A stretch of DNA of 64,000 bases from Kudoa neothunni (GCA_964304625.1 OZ199838.1:9052001-9116000); one strand, 5' to 3'; positions 13,257 to 26,004 are shown, numbered from the stretch's first letter. Notes: generated by a model not told the origin, from the sequence alone. Program-made: numbers and translations.

Positions 13257-13423
13257 TGAAATATAAATTAGCACTTAGATTTTTGTTTGACATCGAATTG
13301 CTCAATATAATTTTTTTTAAACTATTCAAAGTAATTAAATGCAGATTGAAAATATTTTTACGAATAATAGAAATCGTTTATTATCCGAGTAAGAACGAAT
13401 TCAAGAAGTGCAACAGCCCTAGT
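13257..13423. promoter_or_regulatory. Probable bidirectional promoter between PLAA and the minus-strand helical gene
   Basis: Only 167 bp separate the two opposing start codons, so both 5' UTRs and promoters must share this interval or overlap the genes. The + strand is open through part of it, in frame with PLAA from 13184. However, the upstream residues do not resemble PLAA, whose WD40 domain normally starts within a few residues of the initiator Met. I see no clear core-promoter motif. Confidence 0.4.
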
Positions 13424-16400
13424 ATGTACAAACTCAAGTGTAAAATTTTTGCTCACGATAGTGATGTGAGAACAATGAGTGTAATCGATTCCAATAAGAT
13501 TGTAACTGGATCGCGCGACTCATCCTGTAAAGTGTTTCAACGTATAGATGACTCGAGCGAATTTGACCCAATACACTCGGTGACAACCGATCGAAAATAC
13601 GTCAACAGCTGCAAAAACTTTGTGTCTGAAGGGAAAAATTTTTACATTTTTGGCACCGGCCTTAATGTGCTCTACGTGTACAATGAAAATTTTGAATTGT
13701 TATACTCACTTGAAGGTCATTCTCAAAATGTATCATGTATTGACTATTGCTATCGAAAATGTCATCTTGCAAGCGGTTCTTGGGATTGTCGTATCAATAT
13801 TTGGGATATGAATTTGGCAGGGAAACTGATTAATACATTGCAAGGTCACGAACAAGCTGTCTGGTGTGTTAAATATGTTCCTGGTTTTAATTTGTTATTG
13901 TCCGGTTCTGCGGACAAAACTATTCGTCTTTGGAAAAATTATAACCATGTAAAAACTTTCATCGGCCACAAACATGCTGTCAGAGATATTGCCGTTTTGG
14001 ATGATAAACGTACGTTTCTCTCATGCGGTAACGATATGATGATTATCAAATGGGATATTATTGGCGGAACTTCTCTTCAAATCCTCGGTCACCATACCAG
14101 CTTTATATACTCACTTGCGTTGATTGGTGACAGTGGTTTCGTGTCCGCTGGTGAAGATGGCGAATTAATTGTTTGGGACGACATGAAAAAACTACAAGTA
14201 TTTATATTTTTTAAATTTATGTATTAAGCATTTATTAATAACTGTTTAATGTTCGGCGAATAAAAATAAGGTTGGTCGTTTATGCTATTTTAAGAAAATA
14301 AAAAATGGCGCGAAATCGATCGCTTGCCCAAATTATTTTCGGTATGCGTATGTTGTAATAATTCTTGTTGAATTAATCTTCATTGCTTTTGAAATTTTTT
14401 AAAAAATACAGTAGGTGACCGATAATACGTAATCCCCTCAGGACCATAAAAAAGTGCGAAAAAATGGTCTCGACCAGAGCGTCAAAACCTTAGGATTTTT
14501 CTACTAACCTTGGTTTCTTGGGGGGGGGGGGTTCGTTTATTTACAAAACCTGTAGATTATTGAATTCTTTGAGATCAGTTTATAAATAATAAATGTTAGA
14601 ATTAGCTAAAATAATCATATTTATTCTTTTAGTAATGGAGAGAATTAAAATTATTCAAAATTTTAAGAAGATATCACGATCGTCGGCAACGCGCTATTTT
14701 CTGACTCCTGGATAATTGTTATTTAATCAATTGTTCTTATTATTCTGTGATTGCGTTTGGGTATTTCAACTGTCTTAAAATTTTATAGTTTTTTTAATAA
14801 CATATTTTAAAATTATTGACGTATATTATTTTAAAGTATGCGTGAAATTTCAAACGGAGCTAAAAAAGAGCGTGGACCAATATGTGCTCCAATCAAGGTT
14901 AGTTAAAAGTAGATTTTAATTATCGGCTCGATCAAAACGCTAAGGACGGAAATTCCAGCTACTGCAAATGTTGGACACATTTTTCCATTAATGAGCACAA
15001 TAAAAACTAAATAAACCCACTCATTAAAGGTTAAAACTGTAAAATTTAAACTTATCGCGAAACAGTTGTTCAGAAAAATAATAATACGTGTTTGATGCCG
15101 CAGCCAACAAATATACTAATACATGATGTGAGTAGCGGTGTTGTGAGCAAACGATACCTTGAGCGCTTGAAAAATAGATCAAGCTTTTTAACTGAGGGTT
15201 GTGAAGATGATTCAATTGACGACAGTAATTAGAAAAAGTGGTTAAAATAAAATTTCTTGTTATTTTAATAATATTATTGTTTTCCTGGCGACCTTGGGTT
15301 TTTTCCGATAGTCTCATTGGACGCTTTGGCTTCCACTGATTTTTCGCACTTTTATGCATGCGTAGCAGGGTAAAAATAAAGATTGGCCCTACAAACATAT
15401 ACAATTATATTAAGGTAGTCTAGGAGCAGATGGCTCCAAAAATTAGCCATGTTACGCACGTTCTGCATTCCCGATTTTAATCTAATTCAATTTAATACAT
15501 TTTTTAAATATTGAGTAATAACGAACCAATTCCAAAAAAGCTCAATTAAAGAATCTCAATTTTCGCGGGTCGGGGGACATCGACGATGCTATAATCATAT
15601 TATTGTGTTTGGCTCAACCGCCTTGAATAATATTAATCCTGATTTGGCTACTAGCACTCGATTCGATGATTTGGTAAACACCGGTTACTAACTTAATTCT
15701 GATTCCAACTGATAAGTGTTTGTGAAACATTGTTTTATCATAATGGTAAGAATATTCATCCTTATTTAAATGAGAATAAAACGATAACATCTCGAATCAA
15801 TTTGTAACTTTCACGTTAATAGTAATTTCGTTTAAACGATTTATATGAAATTTAGTATATAGAATCATCTCCAGGTTTTTTAATATATAAATTTTTCGAG
15901 GGAAAACATTCACGCTGAACGCAATTTTTGGGGGTTTAGAATGAATATATATCTATCTTGCAGCGTTGAATTCTTTCTATCATGCTCATTTTTACACGTA
16001 CAGGTATATAAATTTAATAAAAGAGTAAATTTTCTTATGTCACTTTGTATAAACAGAAATTTATTTTAATCATCGAGTATACTATTGTTATTGATCACTC
16101 ACTGAGGAATCCACTAATAAACAATAACTTACATGCAACCTAAACGATTTTTAAAAGACAATTAAAAGCATTCTATAAAATAGCATGATTCATAAAATTA
16201 CGTTTAATTTTTTTAAATTATATAATTGAATTCCTAATTAAAGCGAAGAAGTATAAATGAAAAGGTTGTAGGGATTAAGACTATTGAAAAAATTGTATGT
16301 GATAATTTTAATGATTATATATGAGATTATTTATCAATTATTAATAGGAATAAAATTGTTTTAAGTCGAAGTTAAATAACATTAATCATAATTATTTAGT

Positions 16401-16918
16401 ATGAATGGATCTATACGAATCTTTTATGGTAAAAGGCGAGGTTTAAATCATTTTTAGATTAAACCCGATTCATGATTCGGTATATAAAGTTATATATTTA
16501 ATTTAAATTGGTAAATAGAATATGATATTATTACCTTAATTTAACTAACTTTCGTTTAATTTTATAGTAAATCTATAGCCTTACTTTAACAATTTTATTA
16601 TTATAAATTTGGCAAAACGTAAAATATAATCTGATCTGTTTGAATTTAATATTGTTATTATTTAGAGATAATTAAATTTTACTTTATAATATTTTTTCAT
16701 CCTAAAAAACTATACTACATTGAGAAAAAAAATATAGCTCATTTGAACGGTTTTAAGCAAATTAAATACTTATATCCTCTTTTTTGGTGCATTACCATTT
16801 TATTAATTAAATTTATATGGAAAAAATACGATTGAATGTATATAAATTTATGAATATATTCGCCTGACGAGAAATCTATTAATACATCCTGTAGAATACG
16901 TTAATCATTCTGAGATAT

Positions 16919-16952
<34 letters not shown>

Positions 16953-19900
16953 GTTTGCTTGGAATTTTTACCATAATCAATAATGATTGGCATTAGTATT
17001 ACATAAATTTATTACATTACTGTTTCTACCTTTGTGATTCCATACAGAAATACTTAATAAACAAGGAACATAAAGACACACAAAAGATTAGTCTTTAAAA
17101 TAACAAAATTTATGAATTATTTTAATCGGCTATGGGATAAAAGACTGCAATAAAGGAAAGGATATTCTCCAAAATTTTCCACTTACAGTATTTCAAGACC
17201 TAAATACAATGGTGTCGGATCAAAATGCAACAGTGATGTGTCAAAATGGATTAATAAATTCATCGCATATAAGTATTAGTTTTCTATTTCTGCCATATTT
17301 AAACATCTTGGAAAATACGACTCTGCGTGATTAGAATAATTTTGGAGTTGGGGAGGTGTTATTTCATCAGGACTATTCAGGATAGCTTCCATTAATTCAT
17401 CTGTATTTGTGGGCGCTTTTCTTCAGACAACTGATTTTGCTTGGTGAAAGAATTCCTCTATAGAGCTGAGGAATGGTGAATACGGAGGCAGAAACAAAAG
17501 TTTGTGTCCACTTAAATCAATTCTTTATCGAATAAGATCGGTTTTATGAAACCTTACATTGTCCATAATTAACAACGCGCTTTGAGTTTCATCGTTCGCT
17601 AAATTATTAAGAAGTTTTTCTATAAAAGTATAGAAAACTTGTTTATTCACGAGGCCACTTTCCAGTTGAAATGTCCAAACTTTTTCAGAGTTAATAGCGG
17701 CTACCAATGTAATGTTTTTGGATCGAATACTTTTTACTTTCAGGTTCGCTCTTGAACCTGAAAGTGACCTTCGAAATGTTCGTCTCAGAAAGTGAGAAAC
17801 CAGACTCATCAATGTAAATTGCAGGAAAATGGAGTGGTTTACATTGCAAATATTTTAAAACATAACTAATAATTATAACACTTACTGTTAATTAATAAAA
17901 GGGCTTTTTGCGTTTTGATATGCAATCCTGAGAATTTCTCGCAATCGGTTACAATTAAAATTTTTTTGAGTGTATAATGGAACTGGTTTAAACAATTAGC
18001 AATAGTATATCTAGAAACACCGATATTATGTTCTTCTTGTACTTTCTTGGCGATTGAGTCTAATGTAATTGTGCAATCTTCATTCATTAAGCTTTGGATA
18101 TATGATTTATGGGCGATTGTCAATTTTGACCTCCTGTCCCCACCTCTTTTCTTTGGAATGCATTCTTCATTGGCCTCATCACCTTCGAATTCTTTTTTTA
18201 GAAGCCGTGAAATTGTTGATTTATGAACTTATGAACGCCAACTGTTGTTGCAATTCGGCCATATGTATAATTTTCCTTACATTTCTCAAATATAGTTTAA
18301 CTGACGCTATATACTTTAGATAACCTAATGACAATTTCTTTCTTTGTGTCGTCTAGAGAAACATATTTTCTTGTTGTGACGTTAAGCTGTGATAAATTAC
18401 GATCCGACATGGTTATCTATAATTGCACGAATCAATTTAACCTTGATCCGACATCGTTGCATTTGGGTCTTGAAATACTGTATCATTGTATTTTGACCGA
18501 AATTATTCTTATAATAAATACGAACGGAGCTTAGAGCGTGGAATTCCACACATATTCCTTAAAATTTTGGTTTTTAGGTGGTGCCAAACCACTTCCACAG
18601 TATTTGTATGTGAACCGTCTTCAGAAACATATTCTATCGAATAATTTATTCTGTGGTGGCGATAACCATGGGTGGATGGATAATGGGTGATATGCCAACC
18701 ATTCGTCAGTATAGATTGTGGCGTTTTGTTCAACCTCGTTTGAAATGATTGGAATAAGGGTAGCTATATCTCTTTTTTCTACAATGGAAAAACGAGATTC
18801 AATGAGGGTTCGTATTCCATTATCGTTGACAGAACATTCGCATATTCCCAAGATCCAAGGACCATCAACTCGGTTATTATATCTCTCCCCATTTGAGTTA
18901 AGGCTTGAATCATCTTGGTCTTCGTCATCACCAATGATAAATTCATAAGATGCGCCCGGATCAGTTCTCCATTGATCTAATGAGAGATATCTCCCACGGT
19001 GATTCTTTCGCTTTCCTCTCAAGAGTGTTTCATCAATTTTGATGATGGTCCCCTTTCCTCCCATTTTCGTTCGACCCAAAAAAAGGTTATCGCAAATTTC
19101 TTTCATGCGATCAAACCAAAAAGTCACAGTTTTGCTGCTTATGCCCGTTAATTCTACTGTCGTACAATGGTTTATCTCCATTGCCCACATGTAGATAAGC
19201 TCAAAAATATCGTTTATTGTAATCTTTGAGTCATTGTAATAACTTTTCCCCTTTAATTCAAAAAGTGTCGAATTTCTTACGGAGAAATGTTTTACAATCA
19301 GACCTACAATTTTAATCAAATTAACTTTTCATTTCGATTACTTTTTGCACATGAACGGCAAAAGACAATCATCATTTCCGTTTCTTAACGCCGATGTACT
19401 TGTATTTAAATTTCTTTTTCTTCGCTTGTTTATCATCATAGTATTGTAGCGATGACAATCAGAACAACGTTTTTGGGGATTTTGTATTAATTTTTTGGTA
19501 TTTAAAAATCTTGTCAACTCATCAGTATTGTTTAAGAGTTTATAGAACTTCCTTTGCGTACTAAAGACATCCATTGTTACCGCAAGATCCACAAAGTTGG
19601 CGTGAATTAGAATTTTGTATAGAATCTGACATTTAAGCCCTAGTAAACCTCCAAATTTTTAAGATTAAAGTAAAAATAAATTTATTTTCTGCTTAATTAA
19701 TGACAAAACCATAAATTTTAAGGTTCAGACTTAATAAATCAAAGAAATAGAATATATGTAAGAAAATAAGATAAAGTTTTAACAAATATAGTAAAAATAC
19801 ACAGTTATATAAGAAAAAACAATCTTGCACGGTACGTTATTAGCACCCCGATAGCATCCGATACCCCCGACCCGTGAAAATTGAGATTCTTTAATTTAGA

Positions 19901-22900
19901 TTTTTTCATAAATTTTTCAAATTCATAAAATTAGGAAATTAACCCAAATTTAAAAGGATTTGAAAAAGGATGAGAGATTTTACGACTGGGATAAAAATGA
20001 TTTGGGATGTAATACAATACACCCCAAGTCCGTTAGAGAGTTAATTCATTTACTTATTAGCTTATCATATATCATATCTCTACAAATGGCAATATAAAAT
20101 CCTGGAAATAAAAAATTAAGACAATTGCCATAAGAAACGATTCCAATTATTGATCTAAACGTTGTATGATTGATTTTTAATTAAAGTCATTTGATTTATA
20201 AATATTGACATAGATGCGTAAACCTTAAAAATAGAAAAGCTCTATTGAAGATTTTGGTATATATTAAAATTGATTACTTTATAGCTCGTAATAACCGGTT
20301 TCCTTTTCCTAGCATTTGTCACTCGATATTTCTTTTTTGCAGGAGTATCATCGTTCATTTGTTGATTAACGCGTGGAATCCTATGAAATTTTTAAAAATG
20401 GATTTGATTATTTTCTTGGTCGCCATAAAAAGATAAATACGTGACAACGTGTATTTTTTAATTAATGGAAGTAATGTGGAACGATTTCTTTTTTTACGGA
20501 AATTGGAAGTATTCGGTTGGTTCCATGTTCAGTACCACCAAACTCCCATTGTCCTTCTATCCTCCAATCTCGATTATATTTTCTTTTACCGAATTTCGAT
20601 TCGTCGATCTCAACAATTTTTCCATGTCCTAATGGATAGTTACATATGATTGTAATATGTCGTTAATTGTGATAGGTTGAGGATCAAGTAGTAAAATTTC
20701 GCCGCGAGGGTTTCGGAATTCCTTTTTCTAATCCATAAAGGTTGCGAGGTATTCTACCTCCAAATCCGATTATATGAATCCGTTTTTACAATTATGCAAC
20801 CAATAGTAAATCGATAAGAGTATTTTCTACATCGAAAAATTAAAATTTGTACGAACAACCTTTGGCTATTTTACAGTATATGTGACGAACTCCGGTACAG
20901 AAACGTAATGTTCGGGGAAAATCGGACACAATATTAAATTGAATATAAAACCATTATATATTTACACAGAGTGCTCAATTTCTTATTTTTATATTTACGC
21001 CTAAACAAAAAATCGGATATATATATATCCGGGAAAGTTATCCGAACTTTTGTTGGTCGCGTTTCTGTATTTGCGTTTGAAAGCTCCCCAAGTAGCTTCG
21101 ATTCGATTAGTATGGACACCTTCATTCGATACGAATCTCCTTTTATGGATTACCTTTTTATGAACAAATCCTAAATCGGCCAGTCGATTATACCCAGTCC
21201 CACCATCTGTCCATATTGTGGAACCGTCTTCAACATTTTCGATGATTATCCCCTCGAGAACACTTTAGTTTCTAAGGCGGGAAATTTTCAAGAAGAAGTT
21301 TCTATCTTCATCTATCCCGCCTATCATCCAATATTGTTGGTTTTTCAAAAATCTACCTACATTATATTTTCTTTTTGAGATAGCGGTTTCATCGATCTGT
21401 ACAACAACTCCTATTCACCGATTTTTTCGGATTCTTCATCAAGTTTTGAAGCCATTAAATCATGAATAATACTCTTCCATTCAAAAATGGTAGCATATGA
21501 TTCTATTTTGAAATAAAGTTGTAGGATTTCGTAAGTAGCCGTTGGATTTTGAATGACGTAAACCATAAAATGTAAACTTTTTCAAAGAGGAAGTTTGGAT
21601 AATTTGAAAATACTCTTTTTTTCTTACCAAGAATCGTTTTTGGAAATTTGTACATCTAAATTGGTAGCCATCACCGGTGTCGTTTCTTGTTGATATCTTC
21701 ATTACCGCGCCACACGAACATTTCATGTAACTTTGTAGGAGCCCAAGATTCTGCAATACTTTAATTGTACGTGCATTATCTTCACGTAAATATGCAAAAT
21801 CGAAAACTGTTATATCGTCGATGTCTTCTAAGGTGAATAATTTCCTAAAACTTCCCGTCACACGCAATTATTCGACAATTTACGAAACATGTCGAAGTTC
21901 ATCACATACTATAAAATAGCCAGACAATCTTACTAATTTTGTTTGTATTAAAAATCTACGTAGTATTTGCTATTTAACCACATGTTTTGTCGTAACAGCA
22001 CGGCGTTGTTTTCCTCCGCGGAGTAACGACCTAGCAATCATCCTTGTTAATATTTAAAAGATTTATTATGTTTACTTTTATGATTATACATTGTTATTTT
22101 TTCAAAAATAGAAGATCTTTTGGCGAGCCATTTGAAATATTTACCGCTTTCGTCTTACACTTATGTAAGATTTTTATATTATAAATCGAATTTAATAAAT
22201 AAATAAAGTTATCAATGCAGAAGAAACTCAAGATAAATTTAATGTTTATTTATTTCATAACTGTTTTATATTCATTTAATTACATTATTTAAATCCATAA
22301 TTACTCTAATATTAATGAGTGAGAAAAATTTTAAGATAAAACAATTGTTACGCATCCTAGAAATTTTTTTAAATATGCAATTAATTTCAAGTATAAAATG
22401 TGAACATTTTATACTTGAGCCGTCGCGTTTGAATTATTCTTATACGTATTATCAGTTGGAGTTAATGCTACCTTAAGTGCATTATTTTTTTAAATTGTTT
22501 TATGAATTCTTACCGTAAACCAATAATCTATTTAGTAGGCCACACATTGTATTATTGATAAATACTTAATATGATAGGTATGAATATATTTTGTATATTA
22601 AGTGTTATATATATAAATGCCTTTATATTTGGTAAAAAATATTACATAAATTTGTTTTGATATAAATGTATACGTGACAGATAAACTAAGACTATAAATA
22701 ACAAAACATTAATAGTTTTGTATATCAATGTTGATATTTAAAAGATTTAGCTTCCTAAACGCTTGTCAGATTGATCCAATCCATGTTTAAAAATTCAAGC
22801 GACTAAAACGTTGGTCGATGCATTTTTTGATAATATATATGAATTAATTGTAGATTAAAAAGTTAATCAATTCACTGAAGTTACGAACAACATAACCATA

Positions 22901-25547
22901 TCTTAGAGCGCCCGGGCACTAAGAAACCCGATTCTAAAGTAGAGGGAACTGAATTCTATTCTTTTGTCCCCTCTAACATTATTTTATATTTACAATCTAT
23001 TCTTAAGTATGTTAATATATTTATATAAAAACATCAATGTAAGCTTGTGGTTCTTTACTGAGCTATTTCTTCCTTAATCTTGCGTAATGAAAGAAGGTAA
23101 ATTTATTTGTATTTTGTTCGATAAAGACAGAAATTATTCTAAAAAGATATAGCAAGCATATCAATTAATTTGTGAGTACCACATTTCGTATGTGGCAACA
23201 TTCAGAGCTTTGTTCATGATACCTTACAAAATTTTGAGTTATCAGGGATTCCTGTAATTCAGGTATGGCTATTTTGTAACAATATAAATCATTGTAGCCA
23301 AGTCTACTCTTACGATTTGATTATGAGTAATCTGCTACAGAATTATTCAATTCAGTATTACCAAGGATTTAATTGCAGTCCCTTTCTTAGTTGAAGTTAA
23401 TTCACCAGGGCATTCCATAACAACAGATTATATTATTAATTTCTCATTTATAAAATCTCAAAACTTTATCCTTACATTGTTCTTATTTTAGTTCAGAGTT
23501 TTCCAAAATTAAATATAATCTCTGAAGCATTTTTTAAATTAAAAACTACGAGTCAAATATTCAAATATGTCATAAAGTTTGTAAATTATGTCTTTAATGC
23601 AAAACTGAATTAAACAAAAAAATATTATAAGCATTCATAAAATGATAATTATATACCGAATGAACTAATTAATAGCTGGTTCCTTATACAATTATTATTC
23701 TTACAATTTTTCATTATCATATGATTTGGGATCTAATTGATCCTAAAAGCCCAAAACGCTTGAAAGATTAATAATTATTTTAATTTTGTATAAGAATAAT
23801 AAAATATTTACGTTTATTACGTATAATACGTTTTTAATGTGAAGAAATGCCGAATTTATTAGTCCTGTGAAAATGTAAGTAAAACGTTTAACAAACTAAT
23901 GTCCTTTTTATTAAGCGCTTAAATGACCACCAACATTATTATTGCTATATTGTTTTTCAAAAGCGTTGATATTTTTTTGAGTATTATATACTAGGAAATA
24001 AAAATACCATGCACGTCCGCGTGGAAAGTTGATATCCTTAACGATAAAGAGTTAGTTGTAGCATGTAGCGACGGTTTTATTAGAATGTACACCAATGATG
24101 AAACTTTTACGGAGATCATATCAGATGAGAAACAGGAAGTGACACAAAATTCCGCACCAGAGAATTCAGTTGACCTCTCTAATATTTCTGATGATAAAAT
24201 AGCCAATGCAAGAGCTCTTGAAGACGACCCAAATATACCTGATGCGTCAGTTGGACTTTTGCTACCCGGTAAGACAGATGGTCAAGTGACATTGGTTAGG
24301 AATCAAGGCAAAGTGCAAGTGTACGAATGGAGTGTTAGTGAAAACCGATGGAAACCATTCGGAGACGTGGTATCGGATAATCAAGCTATTTCCAATGCTC
24401 AAAATATCTCAAAAAAGGTTATTTCTCACATTGTTGTCATCCAATTTGTATATATTTTTGTTTGTAGATTTATTTTGAAGGTAAAGAATACGATTATGTG
24501 TTTGATGTTGATTTGGAAGGGCAGCGTATGCTCAAATTGCCCTACAATTATGGGGATAATGAATGGGACACTGCCCAAAAATTTATTGCTAAGCACAACC
24601 TAAGTTCTATTTATGTTGAACAGGTTGTAAACTTTATCAAGGCTAATGTTGCTCAACAACCATCTCCCACCATCGAAAAGTTTACCTTCATCTTACACAA
24701 ATTCAAATTGACAAATATGGCTGGTTTGTATCGAAAGCTTTTGGAAACGTCTTCAGTCGGTGACATTTCGAGTGAACATATTAATGAAATCAAGTCAAAT
24801 GCCGAGAGAATCCTCAACGCTATCAATCAACAATTACCGGAGCATCAGTGCAATACCAGTGTGATTAGGGGTTCGTTTCCGTGGAATGTGTTTTATGATG
24901 TTATCAGTGGTAAACACAATGTGAACGTGGTACCGTTTTTAGATTTGTTAAGAGTGTTTTCATTGGATTGTGATTTCACTCGGAAATTTATTCATGACAA
25001 CCAAATCGACCCCCTCATAAACCGTTATCTATTGAATGATGTTGATTTTAATCCCACCGCTGTACTGCTTGTTTTGAAAGCTTTCTCTAACATGATTTTT
25101 GTACCAACCGACGAAAAACATTGCGCTTTGTTGGCTTTCTTGATTGAGCAACCTGATAGTCTCAATTGTTTCAACCATGCACTACTCTGGCTCACCCAAC
25201 GTTGCCATGTTTCTTTATCTACTTTACTATATAATTTGATCGTTTATTTCTACCATACAACTTATCCAGATGAATGTTTGGGTCTTTTCCATCAGACAGT
25301 GCATTGTTTGGTGGAAGGATTTCGATTTACCGAATGTACCTTTGATGATGAATCACTTTTGAGACTTTTGACGGCTATAAAAATTTTGCCACATTTTCAG
25401 AATCAACTTAAGCTTAGCTCAGATGAAAAATCTAAAATGAGCGACATCATCCAAGTGTTTGTCAATAGAAAACCTAATGATGTCGATTTGTATCATCACA
25501 ACACTGACATATCCGCCCTTATTCTAGAATTGACTAAGATATTTTGA
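13424..25547 (+). CDS. PLAA: Phospholipase A2-activating protein homologue (Doa1/Ufd3)
   Basis: PLAA is a ubiquitin-binding cofactor of the p97/VCP (Cdc48) ATPase, acting in ubiquitin turnover, membrane-protein degradation and endolysosomal sorting. Three exons: 13424-14197, 23995-24417 and 24468-25547, all joined in phase 0, about 758 residues. Exon 1 is most of a seven-bladed WD40 propeller (GSADKTIRLWK, SGSWDCRINIWD, SAGEDGELIVWDD). Exon 2 completes the last blade (IPCTSAWKVDIL, VVACSDGFIRMY) and starts the PFU domain (VQVYEWSVSENRWKPFGDVV). Exon 3 opens with YFEGKEYDYVFDVD, ends PFU at LPYNYGDNEWDTAQKFI, then carries the PUL armadillo-like domain that binds p97. Length matches the family (human 795), with a shorter PFU-PUL linker. 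The first intron is 9,797 nt because of inserted transposons; the second is 50 nt. The start is the Met in MYKLKCKIFAHDSDVR, matching the family. Confidence 0.92.
17186..18480 (-). mobile_element. Tc1/mariner-like element (IS630/DDE_3 type)
   Basis: Terminal inverted repeats start CAGTATTTCAAGACC at both ends and stay similar for about 38 bp, down to GTCGGATCAA. TA flanks both sides (17184-17185, 18481-18482). On the minus strand the transposase reads as a helix-turn-helix/linker part at 18123-17866 (MNEDCTITLDSIAKKVQEEH) and a catalytic part at 17812-17525 (ALLIMDNVRFHKTDLI, second Asp). It continues after a stop into LFLPPYSPFLSSIEEFFHQ (catalytic Glu) down to about 17290. A few stops and frame changes inactivate it. 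The well-preserved ends suggest a fairly recent insertion into the 15550-19890 element. Confidence 0.85.
18509..19592 (-). pseudogene. Merlin (ISXO2-like, IS1016-type) transposase
   Basis: Reading from 19592: an N-terminal part (19592-19338) with a CSDCHRY zinc-knuckle motif, then 19319-18621 with the HTH-like segment (HCTTVELTGISSKTVTFWFD) and core. The first catalytic Asp is in TIIKIDETLLRGKRKNHRGR; the second in ATIYTDEWLAY. After a frame change, 18733-18509 supplies GSHTNTVEVVWHHLKTKI with the catalytic Glu. All DDE motifs of the IS1595/ISXO2 fold are present, with about two breaks. It starts almost directly after the Tc1-like right end (18480). I could not define its own inverted repeats. 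Confidence 0.85.
20230..20830 (-). pseudogene. Merlin transposase fragment
   Basis: Minus-strand sequence around 20650-20400 encodes HGKIVEIDESKFGKRKYN followed by EGQWEFGG, the first catalytic block of a Merlin/ISXO2-like transposase, then NRILPISVKKRNRSTLLPLI. Upstream (about 20830-20720) is a degraded N-terminal part. No Glu block is seen, so the copy is truncated. It belongs to a different subfamily from the neighbour at 20934-21867. Confidence 0.7.
20934..21867 (-). pseudogene. Merlin transposase, third copy in the PLAA intron
   Basis: The N-terminal part (21867-21481) contains a Cys-rich segment (SYMKCSCGAVMKI, FRCTNFQKRF). Downstream on the same strand, about 21415-20960, are VVVQIDETAISKRKYNVGRF and YWMIGGIDEDRNFF (first Asp), STIWTDGGTGYNRL (second Asp), and GVHTNRIEATWGAFKRKYR (Glu). 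The full DDE set is present in order. At least two frame or stop changes interrupt it. Clear terminal repeats were not found. Confidence 0.8.
22387..22418. repeat. Perfect 14 bp stem hairpin
   Basis: TCAAGTATAAAATG and its exact complement CATTTTATACTTGA are separated by TGAA. It lies inside the PLAA first intron. Such palindromes arise easily in AT-rich DNA, so function is doubtful. Confidence 0.5.
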
Positions 25548-26004
25548 ATATTGGGTAGAAGCTCTTCGCTAATTCTGTTGATTTATTTCTTTTTGAGAAT
25601 GATTTTATGCGCATTCGATGTAATTTGATAAAAGTCATTTTGACTATAAAATTACGTCAAATAAAAATTGTTATATACTAATAATTTTCATTTACGTTGT
25701 AAACAACTCTTACTTAACTCGTGGAAACACTATTTATTATGTGATGTCAAATAATATGAGATGTATCTATACATGTTTTTAAAAATATTTTATATTTTCT
25801 AAATATCATTTTAACGTTATTTTGATAGTCATATTTATTCCAGTTTTCTGACTTAATGAAAATGAATTTTAGTCAGCTGAAATGTTTATATCGACAACAT
25901 ATTTGCTGTATTTGTGCGGAGAAATTATCGATGCTTATAATAATATATGTAGAACTTTTTTAATAGTAACTGTATTAGTAATAGCAGTAGTAGCGATATC
26001 GATA
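25548..26004. other. PLAA 3' flank
   Basis: AT-rich sequence after the PLAA stop, including candidate polyadenylation signals (AAATAAAAA near 25658). The open stretch 25882-26157 (+) is not a gene: it runs across the left end of the Tc1-like element at 26005. Confidence 0.5.

Larger units (their letters stand above)
15550..19890. mobile_element. 4.3 kb TTAA-bounded element with 27 bp inverted ends
   Basis: The left terminus AGAATCTCAATTTTCGCGGG and the reverse-complemented right terminus AGAATCTCAATTTTCACGGG both continue into TCGGGGG, with one mismatch in 27 positions. Each end abuts TTAA (15546-15549 and 19891-19894). TTAA flanks suggest piggyBac-type insertion, though the termini lack the usual CCY start and TTAA could be part of the repeat. 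No piggyBac coding sequence is seen inside. The interior is occupied by a complete Tc1-like insertion (17186-18480) and a Merlin transposase (18509-19592). It may be a non-autonomous element that later took insertions, or a composite. Confidence 0.55.
14198..23994 (+). other. Giant transposon-filled first intron of PLAA
   Basis: The donor GTATTT follows codon CAA at 14195-14197. The acceptor TATACTAG ends at 23994. The missing WD40 residues between the two exons are supplied exactly by exon 2, so no further exon is needed. The intron holds a TTAA-bounded inverted-repeat element (15550-19890) containing Tc1-like and Merlin genes, two more Merlin fragments, a run of 12 G (14520-14531), a (TA)n tract near 16921-16948, and plain AT-rich sequence at 14198-15549 and 21870-23994. 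Other recognised introns are mostly 38-103 nt. Confidence 0.85.

Noticed and set aside
14520-14531. Run of 12 G in AT-rich intron DNA
   Set aside because: Simple homopolymer; too short and isolated to claim a quadruplex or regulatory role.
16917-16950. (TA)n tract
   Set aside because: Ordinary microsatellite; a similar one is at 63919-63941.
18069-18948. Plus-strand open frames of 60-85 codons
   Set aside because: They are complements of Tc1-like and Merlin transposase coding on the minus strand.
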